Below, piece by piece: positions 1-5,302 of a DNA stretch of 6,746 nt (positions are counted from its first letter, which is position 1; every line of letters starts with the position of its first letter). The stretch is from Deltaproteobacteria bacterium (GTDB lineage: Bacteria > Myxococcota_A > UBA9160). The translations under genes and the position numbers were made by a program. The DNA lies in contig DOUU01000089.1 of assembly GCA_003520425.1 (NCBI GenBank), forward strand, positions 5,968 to 12,713, in the 5' to 3' direction. The notes under the pieces were generated by a model. That model saw only the letters and a program-made list of their open reading frames with translations. It had not been told where the DNA came from and ran no database searches.

Positions 1-107
1 CGTGGCTGACCAGTCCGCGTCAAATCTACCACAAGCAGGATGGAGCGGCGGAAGATCATTCAGCACGAGACGCCCACATCAGGGCAGGACACCGTCACCC
101 GGACACG

Positions 108-383
108 AAGCTCTCGATTTCGCGCGCGGAGGCTGCGCTCGACGCGAGCGTAGCCACGATCGCGAGCCTGGAACGTCAAATCGAGCAATAAGAGAATGCG
201 ATCAGCGTGCTGCTCGGGGTCGATCCGGAGGCCATCGAGCGGGGAAAACCACTCGCCGAGCAAGCCGTGCCGCGTACCCCGCCCGGACTCACGACGGATC
301 TGCTGCGGCGAAGGCCGGACATTCAAGAGGCCGACGAGAACGTGGTGGCAGCCAACGCACGCGTCGGCGTCGCGGTGGCCGTG
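108..383 (+). pseudogene. Remnant of an RND-type outer membrane efflux factor (NodT/OprM family)
   Basis: The frame beginning at 108 encodes LSISRAEAALDASVATIASL, then ERQIEQ, a TAA stop at 189-191, then ENAISVLLGVDPEAIERG and, further on, PPGLTTDLLRRRPDIQEAD and VVAANARVGVA. This order matches the middle of NodT/OprM/CusC-type outer membrane factors: the coiled-coil helix with SRAEAAL and LERQI.Q.ENALSVLLG, then the hallmark PPGLPSDLLRRRPDIRQAE..LVAANA stretch. Those proteins form the trimeric outer membrane channel of tripartite RND pumps and are usually 450-500 aa. Only about 90 residues remain. The TAA replaces the usual Thr or other residue between the two helices, and homology stops near 383, where FFP.I.LTG is expected. 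Positions 1-107 hold no recognisable N-terminal part, and the 3' end of the P450 gene begins at 426 on the other strand. I read it as a dead fragment left by a rearrangement. Confidence 0.8.
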
Positions 384-425
384 TCGCGGCGGAAGAGGTG
401 CCAACGCATGGATCATCGGCCGCAC

Positions 426-1688
426 TCAGCGCAGGCGGACCGAAAGCACGGTGGGGCCGCGCAGCACGGTGGAGCGCTTCCATTCCGGCGGTGCGGGTGA
501 TCCGTCGAAATCCGGGAATCGGCGCAGGAGCGCGTCGAGCGCCACCTGCGCCTCCAATCGCGCCAGCGCTGCCCCGAGGCAGTAGTGGTTCCCCGAGCCA
601 AAAGCGAGGTGGCGATTCTCAGCGCGCCCGATATCGAAGCGGTCGGGATCGGGGAACCGTTCGGGGTCGCGATTGGCAGCCGCGATGAGCCCGAGGACGA
701 TCGTGCCAGGCCGAAGCTGCACTCCCGAGAGCTCCACCGGCTCCACTACAGCGCGGTCGGTGAGCTGCACGGGCGGCTCGAAGCGCAAGCACTCCTCCAC
801 GGCGCTCGGGAGGAGCGCGAGATCGTTCTGGAGCCGTTTGCGTTCAGCGGGGTGCTGCAGCAGGAGGAGGACGGCATTCCCGATGAGGTTCGTCGTCGTC
901 TCGTTTCCTGCAGCGAGGAGCAGCGAGGCCAGGGCGACGAGCTCGCCCTCGGCGAGGGAGTCCCCCGCCTCATGCGCTTCGCTCATCGCCGAGAGGAGGT
1001 CGTCGCGCGGGGCCCGACGACGCTCGGCCAGAAGCCCTCGAAGGTACGAGGAGAGTTCGCGGTTCGCGCGCTCGGGCGGGTCGAAGCCCTCGTGGCCCAA
1101 GAGCGGGTCGAGGAGCTCGACCAAGTCGTCGGACCAGGCCCGGAAGCGCTCGTGGTCCGCAGACGGAGCGCCGAGGAGTTCGGCGATGACGATCGTAGGA
1201 AGCGGCTGCGCGAAGTCGCGGATCAGGTCGACCTCCTCTCGCGCGGCCATCCGGTCGAGAAGATCCTCCGCGAGTGCCGCCACGCGCGGCCGCAGCGCCT
1301 CCACGCGCCGCGGCGTAAAGACCTTGGAGACAAGACCCCGGAGCCGTCGGTGGCGTGCTCCGTCGATCATGAGAAGGTTGTTGTCGACGAGGTTCTCGAA
1401 CTCGGGTATCCCGCGCGTCGCCCGGCGCACCATCTTCATCAGGGCCACGTCGTCGCGGTCGGTCGAGAAGGCAGGCTCCTGCAGGAGGCGCTCGACGTCC
1501 CTGTAGCGTGCCGCGGCCCATCCCCCAAGCAGCCGCATGCGAACCAAACCTTGCTCGCGAAGGCGGCGATAGTTGGGATAGGGGTCCCGTCTTACGTCCG
1601 GATGCCAGATTCGAAGCGACGGGGAGAGCGCCCCCAGGACCCGCATCCATCGCTCACTCGCGATTAGTCGCTGCAGGAGTCTCAGCAT
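426..1688 (-). CDS. Cytochrome P450 (bacterial class I type)
   Basis: A complete 420-aa cytosolic P450 without a membrane anchor, the usual length for soluble bacterial P450s that receive electrons from a ferredoxin and hydroxylate or otherwise oxidise small organic substrates. All family signatures are visible: the C-helix region with ARHRRLRGLVSKVFTPRRVE (about 111-130); the I-helix oxygen-activation motif AGNETT (260-265, with Glu in the acid position); the K-helix ExxR as ECLR (299-302); the ANRDPERFPDPDRFDIGR meander (338-355); and the heme loop FGSGNHYCLG (363-372), with Cys370 as the axial thiolate. The pattern resembles CYP107-like bacterial families, but the substrate cannot be read from sequence. 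The ATG at 1688 has only a weak GAGAAG about 9 nt upstream. It lies 72 bp downstream of the VOC gene on the same strand, suggesting co-transcription. No ferredoxin or ferredoxin reductase gene is in the window. A 360-codon open frame on the opposite strand is a composition shadow. Confidence 0.97.
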   Translation of the reverse strand: MLRLLQRLIASERWMRVLGALSPSLRIWHPDVRRDPYPNYRRLREQGLVRMRLLGGWAAARYRDVERLLQEPAFSTDRDDVALMKMVRRATRGIPEFENLVDNNLLMIDGARHRRLRGLVSKVFTPRRVEALRPRVAALAEDLLDRMAAREEVDLIRDFAQPLPTIVIAELLGAPSADHERFRAWSDDLVELLDPLLGHEGFDPPERANRELSSYLRGLLAERRRAPRDDLLSAMSEAHEAGDSLAEGELVALASLLLAAGNETTTNLIGNAVLLLLQHPAERKRLQNDLALLPSAVEECLRFEPPVQLTDRAVVEPVELSGVQLRPGTIVLGLIAAANRDPERFPDPDRFDIGRAENRHLAFGSGNHYCLGAALARLEAQVALDALLRRFPDFDGSPAPPEWKRSTVLRGPTVLSVRLR

Positions 1689-1760
1689 GGCGTTGCGCTT
1701 CTCGTTTCCACGGGCGTGCCTCGACCGATGACCCCCGATGCGCGGCCTCCCGTTGGGCTG

Positions 1761-2264
1761 TCAGCCAGCACTGCTCCGCTCCCGGCGCGCTCGCAGGTCC
1801 GCCAAGGGGTTGAGGAACACTCGAAACAGAGACCAGGACGACCGAATCTCGTCGCGGATCCTCGACCTTGCAACGATCTCCAACCGGATTCCGTCTGGGT
1901 CCGAAAAGAACGTCGCGTAATAGTCGTCATTGTACTCGGGATACTCCCGCGGCTCGCTCGCGGGTACGCCCAGGCTGCTTAGCTCCCGGTACGCTTCATC
2001 GACGGCCCGGCGGTCCGGGACCTGAAAGCAGACGTGGTGCAGGCCAGGCGAATACGGGTCGTGGCGCAGGGTCGCGCCTCGAGCCGGCCGGATCGTGTAC
2101 TGGAGATTCCGGTTGAAATAGTGAGCGTGCGGATCGCCGCCGATCGCGCTGTCCCCCTTCCTGAAGCCGAGGCGCTCCATGATCGCATCGTAGAAGGCCT
2201 CGGCACGGCGAAGATCGGAGACCGTGATGTACAAGTGATCGAGACCAAGGATCTCTACGGCCAT
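1761..2264 (-). CDS. VOC family (glyoxalase/bleomycin-resistance/dioxygenase fold) metalloenzyme
   Basis: This 167-aa protein has the paired beta-alpha-beta-beta-beta layout of the vicinal oxygen chelate superfamily. It begins MAVEILGLDHLYITVSDLRR, followed by AEAFYDAIMERLGF, with His10 as the first likely metal ligand. The second half holds PGLHHVCFQVPDRRAVDEAY (His76/His77) and YYATFFSDPDGIRLEIVAR, with Glu129 as the C-terminal ligand. VOC enzymes bind a divalent metal and include glyoxalase I, extradiol dioxygenases, epimerases and thiol transferases; the specific reaction is not evident. The frame stays open 30 codons upstream to 2354, but I choose ATG 2264: the VOC fold starts right there, a G-rich Shine-Dalgarno (TTGGGGGGCGG) sits just before it, and the extra residues are Arg/Pro-rich and unlike the family. 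The C-terminus is about 25 residues longer than a minimal domain and basic. It is followed by the P450 gene after 72 bp, and its product may act on the same metabolite. Confidence 0.9.
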   Translation of the reverse strand: MAVEILGLDHLYITVSDLRRAEAFYDAIMERLGFRKGDSAIGGDPHAHYFNRNLQYTIRPARGATLRHDPYSPGLHHVCFQVPDRRAVDEAYRELSSLGVPASEPREYPEYNDDYYATFFSDPDGIRLEIVARSRIRDEIRSSWSLFRVFLNPLADLRARRERSSAG

Positions 2265-2328
2265 CCGCCCCCCAAGCTGCGCGACCCGCGCGGGTGATGC
2301 AGGGTACTGCCTCGTGCGGTCGCGCAAC

Positions 2329-2460
2329 ATGACGTTCCCCATGGGCATTCTCATGAGCTTCGCTCTGGCCGCGGAGCTCGCGCATCCTGTGGTTGTCCTC
2401 GTTGCGATCGCCGATCATGGAGACCGAACTCGCCGAGCCCCCCTGGACGGGAGCCGATGA
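2329..2460 (+). CDS. Possible 43-aa leader ORF overlapping the CDF start (ATGA)
   Basis: A short frame runs from ATG 2329 to TGA 2458-2460 and shares ATGA with the CDF start codon at 2457, the layout typical of translationally coupled genes. It encodes a hydrophobic core, MGILMSFALAAELAHPVVVL, then VAIADHGDRTRRAPLDGSR. Later in-frame ATGs lie at 2341 and 2353. None of the three has a clear Shine-Dalgarno. I recognise no family, and the ORF is short enough to be chance. The alternative reading is that 2265-2456 is simply the divergent promoter region between the VOC and CDF genes. Confidence 0.2.
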   Translation: MTFPMGILMSFALAAELAHPVVVLVAIADHGDRTRRAPLDGSR

Positions 2461-3074
2461 GAGAAGCCCACCAGCACATCCACCGCCATGTGCCTCCTCG
2501 CACCGTGCTTTCGGCACTCGTCATCACGCTTGCTGCCGCAGGCGTTGAGTTCGGGGGGGCATGGTACGGCGGGAGTCTTTTCTTGTTTGCCGACGCGACG
2601 CACCTCGTTGCACACATCGGGATCTTCGCGGTGCTCTTGATCCCTGCAGCGCGTTGGCATGAACGCGGAGAGGAGCTCCTGACCCTCGCCGTCCTCATCC
2701 TCGTCGCCCTCATCGCGCTCGGCATCGTCGTGAGCTCTTGCCGTGAACTCTTCGCCCCTCACAAGGAGCTCCCGAACGCGGCCTCGATGCTGCTCGCGGT
2801 GTTTGGACTCGGAGCCAACTTGATGACCGCCTTCCTCTTCGCAGCACCCTCCAAAACGCGCTGGTCGTTCCGCGCAGCACTCGCGCATGAGCTCTCGGAC
2901 GGTGCGCTCACGGTCTTCGGGCTTTTGGGCGCGCTCGCCATTCACTTCTTTGGCTGGCATTGGGTGGATCCGACGCTCTCACTGCTCGTCGGGCTGTGGC
3001 TGTGGGTCTGGACCGCCCGCCTGCTTTTGCGCTGGATGCGTCTCGGGCGTGAAGCCTGGATGCTTGAAAGCTGA
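2457..3074 (+). CDS. CDF-family cation transporter, membrane domain only, variant TM2 site
   Basis: A 205-aa inner membrane protein matching the transmembrane half of CzcD/ZitB-type cation diffusion facilitators, which export Zn2+, Cd2+ or Co2+ in exchange for protons. Six helices are visible at roughly 18-38, 40-62, 74-94, 107-129, 137-163 and 170-192. Family landmarks are a His-rich N-terminus (HQHIHRH, 5-11), TM2 SLFLFADATHLVAH (40-53), TM5 AALAHELSDGAL (140-151), and TM6 opening with DP (171-172). TM5 keeps the canonical HxxxD (His144, Asp148). In TM2 the expected HxxxD reads His49-LVA-His53, so the conserved Asp is replaced by His. Typical CDF proteins are about 300 aa and carry a cytoplasmic metallochaperone-like C-terminal domain; this one ends 13 residues after TM6 at an ordinary TGA. 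The start ATG has GGGAG five bases upstream. It is divergent from the VOC gene. Likely a metal exporter, but metal and direction are inference. Confidence 0.88.
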   Translation: MREAHQHIHRHVPPRTVLSALVITLAAAGVEFGGAWYGGSLFLFADATHLVAHIGIFAVLLIPAARWHERGEELLTLAVLILVALIALGIVVSSCRELFAPHKELPNAASMLLAVFGLGANLMTAFLFAAPSKTRWSFRAALAHELSDGALTVFGLLGALAIHFFGWHWVDPTLSLLVGLWLWVWTARLLLRWMRLGREAWMLES

Positions 3075-3093
3075 GCTGCCCGCTCGGAGCTTT
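3067..3093 (+). terminator. Terminator-like hairpin at the CDF stop codon
   Basis: AAAGCT (3067-3072) plus GAGC (3073-3076) can pair with GCTC (3082-3085) plus AGCTTT (3088-3093), giving a ten-pair stem with a TGCCC loop and a two-base GG bulge. The stem includes the TGA stop. There is no separate T-run beyond the TTT in the stem. An alternative overlapping hairpin, CGCTCGG/CCGAGTG (3081-3101), competes with it. It could end transcription after the CDF gene or protect the 3' end. Confidence 0.35.
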
Positions 3094-3253
3094 GCCGAGT
3101 GCAGCCAGGCGACAGGATGCTGAGCATGAAATGCCTCGGCAATCCTCAACCCTCTCCTCAGCTCGTTGAATCGCACGAGATCAATGAGATGCGGCGAAGA
3201 GGAAAAAGGGTGAACTACAGTGGTAACCGGAAAAAGCGGGAAGGTGGGGAGAG

Positions 3254-3565
3254 ATGATCCGAATCCTCGGGGCGATCCTGTGTGCGGCGAGCCTCTTCCT
3301 CGCCCTTGCTGAGCAAGCCGGGGCGCACGACGGGAATCCCTGCGTCGGCCAGTCTCGGGACAATGCCACCTGGCTGTCGGTCGCCCATCCTGGGCTTGGA
3401 GAGTGGTACCTGAGAGGCTGGGGCCCGTTCTTCGAGCACGCGCCGCAAAGGAAGTTTTGGTTGGGGTTCATCCCGCTCTTTGGCTGGCCGGGTTACCTGC
3501 AGGCCAAGAGCATCTACGACGTGCGCAAGTGTCGCACCTACGATGACCTCTGGTCATGGCACTGA
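3254..3565 (+). CDS. Small exported protein of unknown function
   Basis: A 103-aa protein with a clear Sec-type signal peptide: MIR, a hydrophobic stretch from about 4 to 18, then AEQAGA ending near residue 24 with an AxA-type cleavage site before HDG. The mature part of roughly 79 residues holds two cysteines (Cys30, Cys93) that could form a periplasmic disulfide, and is rich in aromatics and Gly: HPGLGEWYLRGWGPFF (45-60), FWLGFIPLFGWPGY (68-81), and a closing KSIYDVRKCRTYDDLWSWH. The PGLGxxY followed by a GF.P..GW..Y hydrophobic hairpin loosely recalls small TM2/DUF5683-like proteins, whose PGLGQ(F/I)Y motif precedes membrane helices; this is a pattern resemblance only. The start is well supported by AAGG and GGGGAG at 3241-3251. 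It lies 179 bp after the CDF gene, so co-transcription is possible but not shown. Codon use fits a real gene. Confidence 0.72.
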   Translation: MIRILGAILCAASLFLALAEQAGAHDGNPCVGQSRDNATWLSVAHPGLGEWYLRGWGPFFEHAPQRKFWLGFIPLFGWPGYLQAKSIYDVRKCRTYDDLWSWH

Positions 3566-3730
3566 GCGGGACCAAGCGTTTGCGGCGACATCTGACCGGC
3601 GCCGGGGCAACTTGGAGCCATGCAGTTTCCCCGCGATGGCCACTCCGATCGAGCGAAGCATGAGGACCAAACGGGTGTAGTTGTGATCGAAATCATCAGC
3701 GGCTGGGGCTGAAGACTGGATGGCTTGCGG

Positions 3731-3966
3731 ATGTCTATCTTGGCGGAGTCTTCCACAATCCGACCGCTCGTTGCGGCTTTGCTCGCGATCGCGCTGCCCT
3801 GCGCTGCGGCGTGCGCGGGCGCGAAGCGGTCCGCGAGCATAGAGATTCGGCCGAAGAGGGCGGCGTCGTAGCGACGGTGGTTTTCAGCTCCCCCGAGCGC
3901 GAGCTCGTGCGCGAGTACTACGTCGAGCACCACGGCAGGGGGCATTGGCCACCCGTGACCTCGTGA
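3731..3966 (+). pseudogene. Probable frameshifted gene for a small exported CigR/RcnB-like protein
   Basis: The frame opening at ATG 3731 encodes a convincing signal peptide, MSILAESSTIRPLVAALLAI followed by ALPCAAACAGAKRSAS, and then stops at TAG 3869. The next frame carries on across that point as SAEEGGVVATVVFSSPEREL, then VREYYVEHHGRGHWPPVTS, and stops at TGA 3964. The pattern F-S-x-x-E-R-x-x-(I/V)-R-x-Y-Y followed by a Pro-rich turn resembles the start of the mature domain in small exported proteins of the CigR/RcnB type, where it is followed by LPPGLAKR repeats. A single-base shift between about 3820 and 3869 would join the two halves. A third frame remains open to 4026 (ending LVKLPVGALLVVDAVKLARS plus LK), which might be the C-terminal tail after a second shift. 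I infer a decayed gene; a sequencing error would look the same. No good Shine-Dalgarno precedes the ATG. The stretch before it, 3566-3730, shows nothing I recognise. Confidence 0.4.
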
Positions 3967-3993
3967 AGCTCCCCGTGGGTGCCCTCCTTGTCG

Positions 3994-4006
3994 TTGACGC
4001 GGTCAA
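3994..4006. promoter_or_regulatory. Operator-like dyad TTGAC-GCG-GTCAA
   Basis: A perfect inverted repeat of five bases around a three-base centre. It lies about 30 bases before the AGGAGG at 4039-4044. TTGACG at its left half also resembles a -35 box, but no good -10 follows at 16-18 bases. Short dyads of this size arise by chance, so the regulatory reading is tentative. Confidence 0.2.
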
Positions 4007-4046
4007 ACTCGCTCGGTCATTGAAGTGAATCGCCCCTTAGGAGGGA

Positions 4047-4286
4047 ATGACCCGAGAGGGGAGACCCCCACGATCTCTTTTGACCACTTCCCGACCGCGC
4101 AGTACGCAGATGGTGCTGGGAAGGGGAGACCTGGAAGAGGTCCTACTCAGCGCAGGTGCGTTCGGCGTCGCAGCCGCACGCGGCCATAGCGCCAGCGGGA
4201 CCTCAAGCCAAGCCGGGCAGCATCGCGAGGGAAATGCGCACACTCGTTGGTTGGGGTGCGATCGCGTGGGGGTGCGACGGTCTTGA
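4047..4286 (+). CDS. Doubtful 79-aa ORF between an AGGAGG and an intrinsic terminator
   Basis: The frame starts at ATG 4047, directly after AGGAGG (4039-4044). The spacing is only two bases, tighter than normally works. It encodes a basic protein (MTREGRPPRSLLTTSRPRST and on) with one helix-like stretch, GDLEEVLLSAGAFGVAAARG, and no recognisable domain, signal peptide or membrane segment. Third-codon positions are visibly less GC-rich than in the flanking genes, which argues against real coding. In its favour, a good intrinsic terminator begins 37 bases after the stop and a dyad lies upstream, so something in this interval may be transcribed. A small RNA is as likely as a protein. Confidence 0.18.
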   Translation: MTREGRPPRSLLTTSRPRSTQMVLGRGDLEEVLLSAGAFGVAAARGHSASGTSSQAGQHREGNAHTRWLGCDRVGVRRS

Positions 4287-4322
4287 ACTGTCCCCGGAGG
4301 TCTTGCGGCGGACTGCGAAACG

Positions 4323-4354
4323 CGCTGTAGGCGAGCGACAGCGGCTTTTTCTTT
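4323..4354 (+). terminator. Intrinsic terminator
   Basis: CGCTGT (4323-4328) pairs perfectly with ACAGCG (4338-4343) across a nine-base loop, and is followed after GC by TTTTTCTTT (4346-4354). This is the classic rho-independent layout for plus-strand transcription and the only hairpin plus T-run in the window. No confident gene ends just upstream, so it marks an unannotated transcript or a relic. Confidence 0.55.
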
Positions 4355-4363
4355 CCCCGTCTT

Positions 4364-4392
4364 CGCGGGTGACCTCGGTCACAGAGCCCGCG
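4364..4392. other. Bulged stem-loop with CTCG tetraloop
   Basis: CGCGGG (4364-4369) pairs with CCCGCG (4387-4392), and inside it TGAC (4370-4373) pairs with GTCA (4378-4381) around a CTCG loop. A five-base bulge, CAGAG, lies on the 3' side. It starts ten bases after the T-run of the terminator. All ten pairs are Watson-Crick. Function unknown. Confidence 0.35.
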
Positions 4393-4796
4393 CTTTGTCG
4401 GCGCGAAAGGATTGTCGGTCTCCGCTTGTTCCCCCTCGCGGGACCCCGGCACCGTCGAGCTCGCCGAGCGTCCACTCCGCGCATCTCAGACACTCGGCGA
4501 GCTTCGGTGCCGGCCTCGTTCGGTGCCGCCCCGGAAGCTCTGCGGAAGGAGAACCTCGTTTTGCGGTGTTTGGCAGCCCTGCCACGGGCGTGGCCTCAGG
4601 TGGCCATGTGCTCCGCTGTTTCGACGCTTCGCGTTTTTCGCGAGCCCCGGAGCCCGGACTCGCGAATCGCGCCAATCCGGCAAATGGCGCTCGCGCCGGC
4701 TCCGACGCGGGTCCTCTCCCGTCGACTTCTCCAACCCGTGATGAAGGTCACAGCCGCTTGCGATTCCTCGAGGGCAGGATCGGGGACCCCCACTAA

Positions 4797-4828
4797 GGCG
4801 CCTTGCTCACCCCGACGTTTCGGGCGCC
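4797..4828. other. Nested hairpins upstream of the zinc-ribbon gene
   Basis: GGCGCC at 4797-4802 can pair with GGCGCC at 4823-4828. Between them CCCGA (4811-4815) pairs with TCGGG (4820-4824) around CGTT, so the two stems partly exclude each other. They end 45 bases before the ATG at 4874 and would lie in that gene's leader if transcription starts upstream. Whether they have a role is unknown. Confidence 0.25.
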
Positions 4829-4873
4829 GAGAGGGGCGACAGTAGCGTGCAAGGCTACGAGGGCGAAGAGTCC

Positions 4874-5041
4874 ATGGACCGGCGTTCGCAGATCCTCCCC
4901 GAGGCGTCATTGCTCGTGAGCTGCACCCGGTGCGAGAGGCTCCATGCAGCAGAGGATCCGCTCGAATTTAACCCCGTCTGTCGTGAGTGCGCGGCGCTTG
5001 TCCACCCCCCTCGCAGGCGACCCCGACCGACCCACCGCTGA
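4874..5041 (+). CDS. Small two-knuckle zinc-ribbon protein
   Basis: A 55-aa protein, MDRRSQILPEASLLVSCTRC followed by ERLHAAEDPLEFNPVCRECA and a basic tail, HPPRRRPRPTHR. Cys17, Cys20, Cys36 and Cys39 form two CxxC knuckles 15 residues apart, the arrangement of a treble-clef or ribbon zinc site. The Arg-rich C-terminus could contact nucleic acid or another protein. The frame also opens at GTG 4847, but I prefer ATG 4874 because CGAGGG lies 10 bases before it and the extra N-terminal residues look unstructured. Proteins of this size with paired CxxC are common as uncharacterised zinc-binding modules. It stands alone: the pseudogene and gene-poor stretch lie upstream, and cysQ converges from the right after 261 bp. 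Function cannot be assigned. Confidence 0.5.
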   Translation: MDRRSQILPEASLLVSCTRCERLHAAEDPLEFNPVCRECAALVHPPRRRPRPTHR

Positions 5042-5302
5042 ACTGCTGCGCATGGTCCTCTGAAAGATCCCGGGAAAAAGACGAGAAGGATTGGCTTCCC
5101 AGGCAGCCCGTGCCCGCAGCGCTCCCTCATACCGGAGGATCGCGGCGACTCCGCCAGAAGCCGACGCGAGACGGGCGCACGTCCAGGAGAGCGTCGAACT
5201 CGGGGGTGGAGAGCGGAGCGAGCTCCTCCGCGCTGGCTGCTGCGGACCCTGTGGCAGGGGTCGGCCTGGAAGGACTTGACGAGAACGCCACCGAGGGAGG
5301 AT
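5042..5302. other. Intergenic space between convergent zinc-ribbon gene and cysQ
   Basis: No gene is recognisable. One hairpin, GACCCTG (5245-5251), TGG, CAGGGGTC (5255-5262, one bulged G), lies about 40 bases beyond the cysQ stop and could help end that transcript, but it has no T-run. A minus-strand frame through here (5127-5471) runs out of the cysQ antisense region and I do not accept it as coding. Confidence 0.3.

Larger units (their letters stand above)
4029..4873. other. Gene-poor, hairpin-rich stretch
   Basis: About 845 bases without a gene I can defend. Open frames exist on both strands, including one of 229 codons on the plus strand (4156-4845). Their translations are Arg/Pro/Ser-rich, without domains, and typical of GC-rich non-coding DNA. 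The doubtful ORF at 4047 and the terminator at 4323 lie at its left end. Beyond 4355 there are many short perfect hairpins: CGCGGG/CCCGCG enclosing TGAC-CTCG-GTCA (4364-4392), GCCAC-GGGC-GTGGC (4581-4594), TCGCG-TTTTT-CGCGA (4629-4643) and CCCGA-CGTT-TCGGG (4811-4824). No tRNA, rRNA, CRISPR or insertion-sequence ends were found. It may be a decayed region or hold a structured RNA or dispersed repeat. Confidence 0.5.

Noticed and set aside
2..688. 228-codon plus-strand frame at the left edge
   Set aside because: It lies across the efflux channel remnant in a different frame and the antisense of the P450 C-terminus. The translation is Arg/Gly/Ala-rich and has no homology I recognise.
585..1667. 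360-codon plus-strand open frame, with a second 277-codon frame at 673-1506
   Set aside because: Both are antisense to the P450 gene, whose motifs are complete. They are shadows of GC-rich third positions and show no domain.
2265..2354. 30-residue N-terminal extension of the VOC protein
   Set aside because: A G-rich ribosome site and the start of the VOC fold both support ATG 2264; the extra residues are Arg/Pro-rich and not part of the fold.
3596..3605. CCGGCGCCGG palindrome after the small exported protein gene
   Set aside because: It has no loop, no T-run and is expected by chance at this base composition.
3538..3945. 135-codon minus-strand frame
   Set aside because: It overlaps the 3' end of the small exported protein gene, and its translation has no domain, signal or family pattern. 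The plus strand offers a better explanation (signal peptide and frameshifted domain).
4156..4845. 229-codon plus-strand frame
   Set aside because: The translation is Arg/Pro/Ser-rich low-information sequence, it runs through the terminator and hairpins, and other frames are open over the same bases.
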